Shown piece by piece: positions 33,660-46,364 of a DNA stretch of 64,000 nt. Under the pieces are notes generated by a model. The model searched no databases. It saw nothing but the letters and a program-made list of their open reading frames with translations, and was not told the DNA's origin. Source of the stretch: Kingdonia uniflora (taxonomy: Eukaryota > Streptophyta > Magnoliopsida > Ranunculales > Circaeasteraceae); the NCBI GenBank assembly GCA_014058105.1, contig JACGCM010002535.1, positions 3,844,001 through 3,908,000 on the forward strand. Reading direction: 5' to 3'. A program made the position numbers and the translations under genes. Within the stretch, counting starts at the first letter, position 1, and each line of letters starts with the position of its first letter.

Positions 33660-36600
33660 AATTTTACTATCTTTCACGCTGCGGGAGTACAGCATTCGAA
33701 CCTTCCCCATGCCCAGACGAAAGTAAGGCAGGGAAAGATATAGCAGCATCAACTGCAGTAGGAGACACATTCAACAGTTCCATAACTCTTGACATCAGAT
33801 TATCTATATAATGTAACCATACTAGCTGCATATGATACTCCATATTGTGCTGAGTTGAAGCAGCCAAGATCGAATCACCCTTTTACCGCAATTTCTTTAT
33901 ATCAACATCTAACATAGCCATAGTGCGCAATATAGCATTATCTGCAGTCAACAACGTAGCTTCACCAAGTTCGGTCTTCACCTTGGTTATCTCGTTGTCA
34001 AGATCCTTGCATTGATCTACCATATACTCTTTCTCCTTCAGCAACGAAGCTCTAACTGCTTCATTATCTACTGCAATCCATTTCCTGCTTCATAAGTCGC
34101 AACTTCTCATACAACTCCTCACAATACTCGCTATCGTTATCAGCATCTAATAACTTTTGCAACTCCTTATACTTTAGATTGAGCTCCTCATAAACCACAT
34201 TACCTTGCATACACTCTATTTCTAAGGCTTGCTTTTCTCGTTCTAGATCGGCGATCCGTGTGCTACACTTATTGATTGTTACGTTCAGCTCTTGATCTCT
34301 CTTTGTACATGCTTCTTCGTGAGTTCTGGCACGGTTACTTTTTCTCTGACACAAATCTCGAGCCTTACGCAAAACCCAACTCAAATTTTTTAGACGATCT
34401 CTCATACTACAGAGCTCAACATCTTGCTTCTTTAACAGATTAACATTATCTATTACTGCTGATTGATGATACAACAAATCATTCTTCTATTTTTCAATCG
34501 TACTTGACAGATCCAGTACTTGTTGGTTCACAGTCATGGTTTCCAATTTTTTCTTCTTTAAAGAATCTTTCCATAGTTTGGCTTTATTATTAGCAGTCCA
34601 TATCTCTGCATCCTTACTTGACAACTCTATAGTCACAGTATTTAGCCGACTCTGCAGCTCCAACATATCAGCCTCCAGCTTCGAGTTCAAAAAGGCCGTA
34701 TTTTTAACCGCCAATGAACACTGCTGTAATTCTGCAGTCAGTTCATTATTTGATGCGGATAAAGCAGAGAGTTTATTCTGTTTATTGACTTTAGTCTAGA
34801 AGAACAGATTGCAAATGACATACATCTATCAACAGATATTCATGCAAGCAAGACATATCATTCAACAACATTTATTTCAACATCAAGATATAATGTTATT
34901 TCTACAACTACATACACAAATCAACTACATTATGCAAAACACAATTATATGCCACAGTTTAGTTGGCTTATGGTGGAACCCTACTACTACTCACATCTAC
35001 TTGCAAAGGTTCATTGAAGATTATGACCTCTTGATGACGAGTCTTATGCCGTGTGTAAGGAAACAGATCTTCAACCTCCTCCTCCTCAGACTCTTCAGCT
35101 CGCGGTCTTGAGGTTGAAGCTCTTCTACCCTCATTACCTTTTGGAAACCACATATTTTCAACCTTATCATTCTCTACTTCAGCATCTTTACCACAACTCG
35201 AGATATAACGTCTAAATTCATTCTCTACTCTCTCGAGCTCGCCCCCATAAAACTCGATCACATCGGCTATCTGACATTCATGATCTATTTTACCAGCACG
35301 TTTTCTTCGCTTTGGAGTAAGATACTTCTTCAAATACGATTGGGATACCTGCAGACGTTTCTGCGTATCTAGTAAATGCACTTCTAACAACTTCACTCTC
35401 TTCTCCGAACTCTGCAATGACTTATTACACTCCACCTTTTCCCTATCCAGATACGCATTATGTTCTTTACATCGCTCCAGTTCATCATGAGCATGCTTCA
35501 TATCATTTTCTAAACGTGTCTGGACCCTTCTATCCTCTTTCTTTATATTAAAGAAAAAGATCCTCATCATTCTTCGTCCCTACAAAAGTTAAGCTCATCA
35601 GGCAATGGACCTACACCACCCCATATGATGGATATACCAGCCCGAGCTGAACATCTTTTCGCCTCTATACTATGACAATTACGCACTTCTTACGCTAATA
35701 ATTTCACCCGAGCTGGATCTGGCACTACACCTCTCTCAGTTAACAGTTCTAAATAGGCCTCCTTCAAGCCCCGCTCACTATCGACTTCGGCCTCAAAGTA
35801 AAACGTCAAAGACAATAACAAACTTTGACACTTTAACTTATCACTCTCATCTACGAACTGTTTATCCTTAAGGGATTTTTGGAATAAGACAAACTCATCG
35901 CTTTCTTTCCGCAAAACCTCATCCCTCATACTTTTTATCTTCCCATATCTACATTGAAGCTCGAAAAACTCCTTAAAGGTGTTATCAAAGTTGGACTTAT
36001 GAAGACATCTCTCATATTCAAGTTTATTGTGTACCTATTGAATACGATTGATGGAATCCCTTGCTCGACTCAAGGCCTTCTCCATCTCGCTCACTTTCCC
36101 CCTCAAACGAACTACCTCCTACATAAAAATTATACATTCACCATCAAGCAACATATATTAACAGCAACCGCAAAAATTCAATTCTCAGCAAAAATAGATC
36201 TATCATCTATGACAAATTTGACCAGACAGTCTAAAAACAATGTTACAGTTACATAATCAAGAATTAGCTCCTGCTACCTCCTTGGTCGTAACATCAGCCG
36301 ATGTAGAAGCTGGTATCTGCTCCGAAGGTCGATCGGCCACTGGAGAGGCATCCTCCCCTAGAAGATTATCTCACCATACTTCCCAGCAATAGCAAGATTG
36401 ACATCATCTTTAGTGAACCACCAGGAGTGAAATGCTTGAATTAGATTATTTTGAGTAGCCAACACAGTATCAAAATTCTTATTTATAGCATCTTTGACCT
36501 CTTTCTTCAACACAACAGTTTCTACATCGAACTGCTCCTTCTGTACAACTTTCTCCTTCTCCATCTGCTCCTTCAACCGCTCAGACAATGTAGTTTGCTC

Positions 36601-37911
36601 TTTCTCAAACTGTTTCCTCAGTGCAGCTTTATCTGCATCATGCTGCCGAACAAGTTCAGCATCGTCCTCAACACCTGCCATCAACACCTTCAAGGCTGAT
36701 TCCCACGCAACAGACAACTACACCACAAGTATAACATAGCAGAATTATCAAATAGATCATTTCTCAAACATAGATAGTCAAACAACAACATCATACATAC
36801 CTATGACATGCTGGATTTAATCTCAGCATTCAGACATTGTAAATCATGCTTCGCCAGCTCTCGCGACATTTGCCCCACCACATCGAGATCGAGCTCTTTT
36901 GAAGTTCACTTATTTTTCACTTCTTGTCTCTGCTTCTTCACAGGAGGCGCCACATTTACAACAACATCCACCACCACAGTCTCCACATGCGTCGTCTGCA
37001 TAGGAGCTGTTTGCTCAGAGGCTAGCAACAACCTTTATCCTCTAGATCGTCAATTTTGTGTACTTGAAGTACCCGCAATACAGGCAGGAATCTCTATAAT
37101 CCCATCAAAAACAGAACCAAAAGTATTCATAGCTCGATTTTGATGAGCTCGTTAAACTTTTGCAACTACAGAGTTCAACCTTTTATATCTACGGATACCT
37201 AACTCTCCAAGTACTTAGTTCAGATCAGTTCCTTCCCGAGATACGACGTCGAACAGACTAGACGTATCGGCAATACCTTTTGGTTTAGGTTCTGCCAAAT
37301 CAACAGCAAGCTATGTTAGCACCTCATAACAAGTTAAAAGACTAAGTACAGGCAGAATGAAGACACTTACTTTCGTTAAAATTCTTATATTTCAGCTCGA
37401 GCGCCGGTTCCCTAGAAACTTGCATTCAATTGCCCCTCGCCATCACAAGATGGTCGCACCTGGGTCTCCCAGTAGATTCAAAATTAAAGAATTTTGGCCT
37501 CGCCGAATCACTATACAAGTATCCACTCTTCCGACTTTCCACATATTTCAACTTATAATACTTCAATACATCGTCCGCAACGAACTGCCTTGCAATATCA
37601 CCATCTCTCCATTTCTTGTTAAGGGCTTCACAGACCCCCATCATCTCAAAAATATTGCCATTTAATTGGGCAGGGAAACTCATTAGAGCATTCATTACCC
37701 CCTTTTGGAAAAATGTCAAGGGAATACTCAACCCATAAACGACCTGGTATAGATAGCAAAGGAACCCTTCCTCTACGACCTCCACACCAGTGCCGTTGTA
37801 ATAAGTAATTTCTACATCATCTCTTATACCCATATTTATCTGCCATTGATCTAGGGAAGTAGGGATGGAAATGGGGCAGATTTGGGGCGGGGGAGCTAAT
37901 CCTATCCCCAT
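33660..37911 (-). pseudogene. Antisense ORF set of element A (gypsy-type transposase-like domain plus coiled coil)
   Basis: Reading minus-strand blocks from high to low coordinate: 37911-37426 encodes a compact domain (Glu-Glu-Gly-Phe-Leu-Cys-Tyr-Leu, Leu-Ser-Ile-Pro-Leu-Thr-Phe-Phe). It resembles the plant family called putative gypsy-type transposon (Transposase_28). The blocks 36717-36358, 35929-35690, 35570-34968, 34714-34487, 34477-34064 and 33867-33667 are Lys/Glu/Gln-rich with heptad-like spacing, that is, a long coiled coil, with an acidic Glu-run near 35090. Introns or stops separate the blocks. Antisense ORFs between pol and the 3' LTR are known for Tat-lineage elements such as Grande and Retand; their function is unknown. 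Whether splicing would join these blocks was not worked out. Confidence 0.6.
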
Positions 37912-38897
37912 CCCCGTTTAGGTTTCAACCCCCCATCCCCGCCCCGATCCCCGTTTAAGTTATACGAGGATTCCCCAAATCCACCCCGCTTTACAAACCC
38001 TAATCCCAGACCCGCCCCATTTAACTATTTTTTTTTTTAAACAGGATGCATAAAAACATTCAGAAAGCAGAATTCAAAATTCAGAAAGCAGAAAGAAGAA
38101 AGAAGAAAAGAAGAAGGGTTATGTACAAAACTTTTCATGTATTTGTTACAATGTTTGAACATCATTAAATACTTATAACAGTTTCCCCAAATATATTGAA
38201 CATCATTAAATACATCCTCTGAGTTCATGTATTTGTTACAATGTTCAAGATTATTGCATATCGTGCCAAAGTCCATTAGAATCTTCAATCTTGGATGCTG
38301 TATTACATCAAAATAATCCTGGTTGCAGACCAAAAAAATTTAATCAGATAAGCATCATATGGTTAACCACCTCAATGGCATTCTGTGACCAAGAATAAAT
38401 TGGTGTTCCAAGTTCTAAGTATAAACCAGTAGTTTTGAGAATAATAATTTACAATCAAAAACATCAAATTCCATAGAGATACGTAGAGATATACTAGGAA
38501 AGCTTGACCTCCCTCGCCTCCAACATCTTAAGCAGCTCTTCCTTCTTCCCCAATTTCTTCAAAACCCTAGAAATCCAAATCCCCCAATTCTAACTATCTC
38601 TTCATCTCTCCGTGGCATTCGTCGTAGAAATTCCAGAAAACCCACTAAACCATCCTCCGATGAGAGGGTCGAGTTCGCAATCGACATCAAAGATGTCGCC
38701 AATTGTGTATCAATGTCTCTCCGGAGGTTTTTCAGGTCGTCCGAATCGAAATTCAATAGTTTTGTGTTTTTGGGTAATGAGGTATTTATGGATTTGAAGA
38801 CATTGGTTAGGATTGATGATGATTGGGTTTTTAGGTTTGAGACTTTGAGAGCTGCTGAGAGTGAGAGTGAGAGTTGAGAGTTGAGCTGCCTTTCCGT
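37860..38897. other. Insertion between elements A and B: GC-rich repeat and possible gene fragment
   Basis: The first 150 bases consist of degenerate repeats of ccccatccccgttta/gccccgatccccg, unlike the surrounding AT-rich DNA. At 38590-38878 both strands are open. The plus frame gives Asp-Glu-Arg-Val-Glu-Phe-Ala-Ile-Asp-Ile-Lys-Asp-Val and later Phe-Val-Phe-Leu-Gly-Asn-Glu-Val-Phe; the minus frame is Ser/Leu-rich. The plus frame looks more protein-like. I do not recognise it. It could be a captured host gene fragment. Confidence 0.4.
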
Positions 38898-40004
38898 CAC
38901 AGGGCCTTACCTTAAGTACCTCTCCAAACCAAAAGTAGATAACTTTCTTTGCGAGTGACATGAAGGGATATTGGTTCCCATGCCGCAAGTCAATCGCTAG
39001 CAAACAAAGCTATTACACAAGGAGTATTCTGGCCCAGCATACGCAAGCAAGCAGAGGAGTACTCACGCAGATGCGACACCTACCAAAGGCATGTAGACAT
39101 GATACGCACCCCTGTGCTTGAACTCCATACAAGCAAGGTGTTCTGGCCATTCAAAAGATGGGCACTCGATCTCATCGGCGAATTCTCTAACTCTCCAGGT
39201 AATCGCCGTCACCCATTCGTAGCTACCGATTATTTTACGAAATGGGTTAAAGAAGTTCTACTATGTCAAATAAGAGAAGAAAATGTCATCTCTTTTATCT
39301 AGGAACACATCATCACTCGATTTGGGTACCCCTACCTAATTCGTATCGATAATGGGCCCCAATTTGAGGGAGAAAAAATCATAACCATCTTCAACCAACA
39401 TAATATCATCTACTCACCATCTAATCCCTACTATCCTTAAGGCAATGGCTAAGTCAAAATCACCAACAAAACCATCGTGGATGGACTCAAAAAATGGCTT
39501 CACTTACAAAAAATAGGGAATTGGGTTCGAGAATTTCCTCATGTCCTATGGGCATATCTTACCACTCCCAGAAAGACAACAGGATATACCCCATTCCTCC
39601 TTGCCTATGGCACTAAGGCCGTCATTTATTATGAATTTCATCATCCTGTTCAGGATCACGAGCTGACTGACGAGGAGAATGAGTTCGAATTTGCTTGTAA
39701 CCTTAATATGATCGATGAAACTAGGGAATGCGCCATTGCTAACCTAGGTCGATATCATCATATGCTAGCCAGGTCGTATAATACCCAAGTTAGGAGCCGT
39801 ACCTTTCAAATCGATGATCTCATCCTCAGAAAGATTTTACAACATCGTAAAGAGCCTCACGCTAGAAAATTAGCTGATAATTGGGAGGGTCCATTCATTA
39901 TCGCTGGTCTCTCAGGCCTGAGATCATATCATCTCATGACAGAAGAAGGAATCCCCATTTCAAATCCTTGGAATACAAGGCGACTGAAACGGTACTATCG
40001 TTAG
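38898..40004 (+). pseudogene. Gypsy integrase of element B
   Basis: Near 38900 the end of RNase H and the spacer are visible (Gly-Pro-Tyr-Leu-Lys-Tyr-Leu), then after a shift the zinc-binding region with Cys-Asp-Thr-Tyr-Gln-Arg-His (about 39070). The catalytic core follows: Trp-Ala-Leu-Asp-Leu-Ile-Gly-Glu (39149 region) and Ile-Asp-Asn-Gly-Pro-Gln-Phe. The third acidic residue is replaced by Lys next to a stop (about 39450). The C-terminal 175 codons (39477-40004) are uninterrupted to a TAG. Protease, reverse transcriptase and gag are missing, so B is truncated at its 5' side. Confidence 0.8.
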
Positions 40005-40171
40005 GCATCTTACTACTCCATTTCTGTTGCTCGTTTATTTTTTTTTGTTTTCTTAATTCTAAAAGTAAGATTTTCACCTCCATTCAATGTAAATTCTGAA
40101 CCAATCAATGAATCTTCCAAGTTCTTCACAATATCTTTCTACTTACATAGATTTACCCATATTCTGTAGAT

Positions 40172-40672
40172 TAAGGCATATATCATACTAGCTTTCAATC
40201 GATCATATACCAGTTAAATCAAGGATAACACTTAGTTTGGATGACTCTACTAAATCTCTACGATTGAAACAAATGAAGAAACTTGTTTCATATCAAAAAC
40301 TCAAGTAGGCATAGGATGAGGCAAATATAATACTAGCCTTCTTTTCTTTTAATATGTCTACAACATTTCTATAGTTAAACCAAAATTCAACCTGGTTTAA
40401 CGAAATCAATCTCAACGATTGAAACAAATGTAGAAACTTGTTTAATATCAAAGACTCAAACATGCATAAGATAAGGCAAAGGTAATACTAGCCTTCATCT
40501 CTTTCAATATGTCTGCAACATTTCTATAGTTAAATCAAAATTCAACTTGGTTTAACTCAACCCATTTCTGCGATTGGAACAAAAGTAAAAACATATTTTA
40601 TATCAAAAGCCCCACCAGACATAAGATAAGGCAAAGGTCATTCTAGCTTTCATCTATGTCACTATATTTGTG
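40172..40672. repeat. 155-bp tandem repeat array (about 3.2 copies)
   Basis: The motif cgattgaaacaaatg recurs at 40261, 40416 and (diverged) 40571, spacings of 155 and 155, with a partial copy before the first. Each unit includes agataaggcaaag and catttctatagttaaa. It occupies the same position in element B (integrase end to antisense ORFs) as the 157-bp array in element A, although the sequences are different. Confidence 0.85.
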
Positions 40673-40742
40673 ACAGATACTATTTATTTTTAGGCTATAT
40701 TACAATGGATATCTTTTCTGTTGATGGGATGTCAGCCATGCT

Positions 40743-43700
40743 TTACCTTTCATCAGGAGGTCGAACAAAGTTCAACTCGCGAGTTACAATGACTCTGCCT
40801 CTCTCTATTAGATTAGCAGGTCGAGGGCCTAAGTTAGTTTCCATGAAGGCCATACAATTCCCCTGATCTATACTCACTTTACAAATGCATCCCTTATCAA
40901 ACAAGCTCTTTAACAAGGTATCTCGTTCTAACTCAAGTCTTTTTATTTCCTCTACAAAATACGTAACATTCAACTTTAACAGGTCTTCCCGTGATGCACA
41001 AGTTACAACAATCTTTGAAAAGTTATATCTTACCTTCTCAAGACGTGACTCTAAATGCGAGTACTTATTCTTCTGATGTACCATTTCCCTATCTGTCAGA
41101 TCATAAAAGGCTATATTCTCTTTCACCTTTTTGTAATATTTAGTTAATTTAGTCAGAAGAGCAACCTCCAAGTTTGCGACCTTTTCCCTGATAAGAGTAA
41201 CATCCAGTTTATGCTGACATTCCCTTAAGTTTGCATTTCCTTTCTGCACATGTCCTTGAATTCAAGCTATATCACCTTCTAGCTCTCTAATTCGACCTGA
41301 AAGGCTAACTACATAGCCTTGTACTAGAGGAACTTTAACCTCAGTCCTACTCCCCCTCGAGCGCTCTCTAGCCTCGGCTTTCTTGATACGTTTATTGGCT
41401 TGCGCCAATTCGCTCTTCAAGCGTGCCACCCTCTCATTTAATTTGTTACACCATCGCTGTATCCCCTGAAACTCCATATCCTTGGCAGGTAGGGCTATTT
41501 GCAAGTATTCGGCTACAGCTTCCGAGTTTGATAGCTATTCTCGAGCTATCTTCAGCTCGTTATCCTTTTACTCAATTGTTGTTTCAGTTGCTCCAACTCA
41601 CTTCTATAATTCTGAAGATCAGTTCGAAACTGCCCCTCCAATCTTTCCAAAGCCTGAATAAGGTATTGTGCCATTTCAACTTGCTTACCCTTAATCATTA
41701 GTGTGTCAACCCGACTTTGATGCTTCACGGCGTGTCCTTTAACCTCCACAAGCTCTTTTATCCCCTTCTCAATTTTGGCATCTTTCTCCTTGACCTTGCG
41801 AGTGAGGTCAATAACCATTTGGTTGACTTCAACAAATTTAAAATACACCTTCACGTACTGATTTTCTCTGTTTTCTATCGCCTTCCTCACCCTATCAAAC
41901 TTCTCTACGAATTCTCGGTTATAGTGGAGCTCCTCATTTTCTCGAGCGTGAACTGAATTCAATTCGACCTACACAATAATGGATACATTATATACAACTC
42001 GATTCAGAAAACCCATCAGCATGATGTGTGCCTCATTTCTAAGAAGATATCTGCATTTTTAATGTCTACTGCGTGCAACTACTTCTAGCCTTAAAGGTTG
42101 AAGCACAAACCCAGATAGGTGCTTCATGACATTACGATATTCTACTTTATCTAAATACTTTGAATTTTCTATACCCTATAATTAGTGTGGCTTTACTAAA
42201 GCTGATAACAAGTTTTTGGTCTAGCTCTACGCTTTATTATATCTAATTTGCTTGGTAGCTTTATGTCGATATAATATACAAGTAAGAAGACCTATTCCGA
42301 TCTAACCTGCAGCTCCGCTTGCAAAGACAGCAAGGCTGTAGAGGTCTTTCTTTCCCTGGTAAGCCCGGTCTCTAGATCTTTTATTCTGAGTCTCATTTCT
42401 CTAAGTGCCTACAAGAGGTTTACAAAAGCGTCAACCTACAAAAGTCTATTCAATACGCACAAGTATAATAATTTTTCTACTCCACCTTCTCATTTTCGCC
42501 CTCTGGGAGTTTGGTGTCATCTCCTTGATTGTTTAGCATTGTCTGGCAGGAGACATCGTCAAACCTATCAACAACTTCCACTGTTACCTCTTTAACTTTT
42601 TCATCATCACCTTCCTCAGCATAGGTGTCTGCCTTAATGGCATCCACCTCATCCTCAGAATATCCCTTCAATATCAGGTGACGCTCCAACCTTTTACACT
42701 CTGCCTCCACCTCTTCCATATTCTCCCTCGCCTCCGCTTATAGATGGCCAATCGCCACTGCATGAGAAACCTTCAAAGCCTCTAACTTCTTGACTTCCTC
42801 AAGAGCATCGGCCTTCGCTCGAGCTATTTGCTTTTTAAGCTCGATTTTAACTTTCATCAGCTCAAATTTTTCTTCTTCCATTCTGAGCCAAATCCCCTTC
42901 ACCATACGAGCAACCTGCACAAAACAAATCGACCTCAACATGAGTTCAAACTATAAGAAATATTTATAAGATCAAATATCAATACATACCATCTTGCTCA
43001 GATCCTTCTCTCCATGAAGAGTCGCTAACCTGGCCCTTTCCTCCACAGCTTCAAGATCATCCTCAACAGTAGGTCGTTCTTCAACGACCTTTTCCCCCGA
43101 CCTCCCTGAAGGTTCGATTCTTCTCCTTTTATCTTTTCCGTCACCCTCACCACCTCCGGTGGTACCAGAGGCCAACGGACGCTTCAGTATTTGTTTCTTC
43201 AGAAACGTTAGAGCTAATTTGCTCGACGTAATAGACTCTGGCTGAACCGAACTGTTTATTCAAGGGGTCATGGCCACATTGACTCGCCCTTCCCCACCAG
43301 CTCCTCTATTCTTCGCATCATCAACACCCGCCATCAGCCTAGTTGATTAAGATGTTTGAACCTTTTTTGACTTACTTCCAATCTTCTTCTTTATGCTAAG
43401 GCCGAATCCTTCCAACACAAACTCGAGCTCAACCTCTTCCTCCGCAACTTCCTCCAGCAGTGAATCTTTCCTCTTCAATCGAGACTTCAGGCCTGCCATG
43501 CATAACATTTATTATTATCACCAAAAGATCATCAATTTAAACATATTAATATTATATACTCTATGCATTGTTATACTTACTTTGTTTTACATTTTTAAAC
43601 AGAAGATCTAAAGGTTTTTCATCACCTCTCTGAAGACAATTACCCTTCACCCATATTACGTTGTTATTCCAGGCTCGACCTATTGAATTGAGATCAAAGA

Positions 43701-44240
43701 AGAGACGCCGTGTTGCGTTCGGACAAAAATATGCTCCACCACTTGCTTGATAATTCTTCACCGCATAAAACTGTAGTACGTCCTCAGGGATATCCTCCTT
43801 ACTTTTCCCTCATTCTCCCATTTTTCATTCAGATGATCGCAAATAGTTATTACCTCCCACATGTTTCTGTTCAATTGAACAGGACATGCTCCAATCGTAT
43901 TCATAATCCTTTTCGCCAAATTGGTAAGGAGGAGACTCAACTCGTAATCTAATTAAGACAGGTAACACAAGAAACCCTATGAAAGGTCACTCCGAACGCT
44001 CCCATCAAAATATTCTAATGAAATCGAATCATCTATACCCTTATCTCATTTTTCCTCCTCCAAATCGGCTAGCAAATAAAAATACTCTTCCCCCGTCGCC
44101 ACCGTGCACCCCCCAAACATCCTACCAGCGTATTCTATGCAGTTACCCCATTTCCCTCCTATGGTAGCTTTGGCTTTACAAAATTCTCTAAATACATCTG
44201 AACCAGGGGGATAAGCTACCAATTTACCAAGAAAATCTCA
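40743..44240 (-). pseudogene. Antisense ORF set of element B (transposase-like domain plus coiled coil)
   Basis: The layout mirrors element A. A domain with Pro-Val-Gln-Leu-Asn-Arg-Asn-Met-Trp-Glu and Phe-Phe-Asp-Leu-Asn-Ser-Ile-Gly-Arg lies in shifted frames over 43940-43561. A basic/acidic linker follows (43175-42972, Lys-Asp-Lys-Arg-Arg-Arg-Ile-Glu-Pro). The coiled-coil blocks are 42941-42738, 42719-42477, 41962-41552, 41504-41262 and 41249-40743. The last block ends Phe-Val-Arg-Pro-Pro-Asp-Glu-Arg. Block boundaries are often flanked by ag/gt-like sites, so the set may have been spliced. Frame breaks make a current product doubtful. Confidence 0.6.
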
Positions 44241-45258
44241 AAATTGCTCCAAACCAACTTCTACCTCACCATCAGAGTCTACCGTACGACTGGAGGTCAA
44301 AACATCATTAATAGGCAAACTATCCATCTCAAACTACAATTTTATAGGCAAAGATTAATTCTACCCAAATTCCTCACACGTTCGAACTACATACAGGTTC
44401 ATGTATCTATCATTATTTTTTACAAATCGGTCATTCATATGCAACATATCATTCAAAGATTTTGTCTATATGTCAAAGATCATAGATTGGTATTAATAAT
44501 GATTTAGTAAGATTTACTTAAACAGATTGCGATTTGCAGAGTAAACACAGCACACGTCTCTACTAACCTTCAGTATTAGAATGAGAATCTGCAGTAGCGC
44601 CAAGTCCTTCCTCACAACGCTGCTGTATTGCCACCTACATGATTCTGAGCCCGTAACTCTCTTCGACTGTTAGTCACCCTCAGATAAATCCTTACCAAAT
44701 CCTCTACAATTTTTTCATACTTCTCTTTCAATGCTCTCCAAATTTTCTAAAGTTGAAAAATGTTTGAATGATGAAGACGAAGTACTATTTAATCTCTCTC
44801 TCTAACGGCTAGCAGTTATTGTACCTCGTATGACCTATCCTCGGTTTTAGAGCCAATACGTCCTTTCTACTATCCATGTCAGACGTCTTGTACCTTTTTA
44901 ATAAAACCGCCTTTCCATCATTACCCTTACCCTCATATTTTAATTTATTTTTATCTCTTGTTACCATATATTTCTCTCAACTTCCCACAGTCATGATGAC
45001 TCATACACCACGAAATCAGATTTTTTGCAACTTTGCATAAAAGTAAAACCTAGAAGCTCCCGCATTTTTTTTATATTCTTGTTCCTTATACTTATAGTAA
45101 TAGTGACATCATTTTCAAAGTAACCAAAATTTTCTAACTTATTCAAAATTTGTTTATCAAAATAGTCTCAAACGGCATTTGCAACTATAGAGGATTAGAT
45201 TGACTTCTAACTTTTATGCTAAAACTAAACAACCCTTAGATTTATTTAGGATAACACT
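44241..45258. other. Element B, non-coding or unrecognised stretch
   Basis: The sequence continues the antisense region of element B. I find no domain. A plus-strand ORF of 87 codons (44244-44507) and others look like chance frames. A gtacctcgtatgacc-type leader lies near 44820. No repeat structure was recognised. Confidence 0.4.
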
Positions 45259-45621
45259 TTACATGTAATTACATATAAAGCAACCATGGTGACCATAACA
45301 ACCACATCTGATCAAATCTCCTCCATCGATCACCCCATCTTTAAATTTGATCTCCACCTCAGCAATCAATCCCATCATCTCTTCTCGATCTCCAGGATCC
45401 TGCACCAATTCACAAAAACATACCTCATAGAAATACCTGGCATATTCAAGTTCCCTATCCCTCACCTCCAATCCTTCTAGCTGACATTCCCTCACTGGTA
45501 AGTCAGTATCATAATCAAACAATCCAAAAATCCTTTTTCGTACTTCAACGATCTTTATGACCAATCGTCCTTCAGTAGCATGATGAATTAACCAAGATCG
45601 AGTTCCCACCATCACAATCAC
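45259..45621 (-). CDS. Small antisense ORF in element B (120 aa), unrecognised
   Basis: The frame is open from 45621 and a second in-frame Met starts Met-Val-Gly-Thr-Arg-Ser. The product is rich in Glu, Arg and Val, with Leu-Glu-Tyr-Ala-Arg-Tyr-Phe-Tyr-Glu and a Cys/His-containing tail. It is upstream of the antisense ORF set in the same direction. Its start resembles that of the ORF at 46365-46898 (Met-Val-x-Thr-Arg-Ser), suggesting related or duplicated accessory ORFs. No known domain was recognised. Confidence 0.35.
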   Translation of the reverse strand: MIVMVGTRSWLIHHATEGRLVIKIVEVRKRIFGLFDYDTDLPVRECQLEGLEVRDRELEYARYFYEVCFCELVQDPGDREEMMGLIAEVEIKFKDGVIDGGDLIRCGCYGHHGCFICNYM

Positions 45622-46364
45622 TTCTCCATATTCAGGAAATAATTGTTACCCTTATTTGTACATTTATACAACACCTTCCACCCAAAATGTGATTTTGACC
45701 TTTTATCTCATAACAGAAACTCGAAAATCTTGAGATAGGCTATTTAAATTTATCCCTTCACGCAAGCACAGACGTTACATTATTTTCGAGCTTATAAAAT
45801 CAAGTTTTATGCTTTTATCGATCTTTATTAGCTCGAATTTTTGCATTACATATTTCCAATAGTTTTTCTCCCCCACTTTTTTAACGCACAGGAATATTAT
45901 ACTAAAATCACAATGTCAATTTTCGTACGTATTTATCTCAGTTCGAACATTACAACAACAGTGCTTTAAATAATTACTTCTATTCATTTTGAACATCCTA
46001 CAATGATTCAGTTCAATTCTTTGAGCTATATTCTATCTACATAACATAAATAATTGGGTAAATAATTCTTATTCATATCGATAACATTACACATGATTTT
46101 ATAGATAATAAGTTTTTCAGTGATTGATCTCAGGTTTATTACAATGACATAATCTGTCCAGAACCCAACCCCAGGTACATTATAGATAATAAGTTTTTCA
46201 CTGCTTTTAAAAGTTACAGGTCATTCAGGCACGCCGACACATCAACTCCTTCAGTTCTTCTTACTTCAGTAATTTTTTACCCGGATACAAGGCAAAAATT
46301 GGAACCAACAAAGAGCTTCCCTCACATTACTTTGGTTGAAGTCTATTCGAACTTTAAATGGAAA

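Noticed and set aside
34536..34799. Plus-strand ORFs across the antisense coiled-coil region
   Set aside because: Shadows of Lys/Glu-rich minus-strand coding; Phe/Ser/Leu-rich, as expected for the complement.
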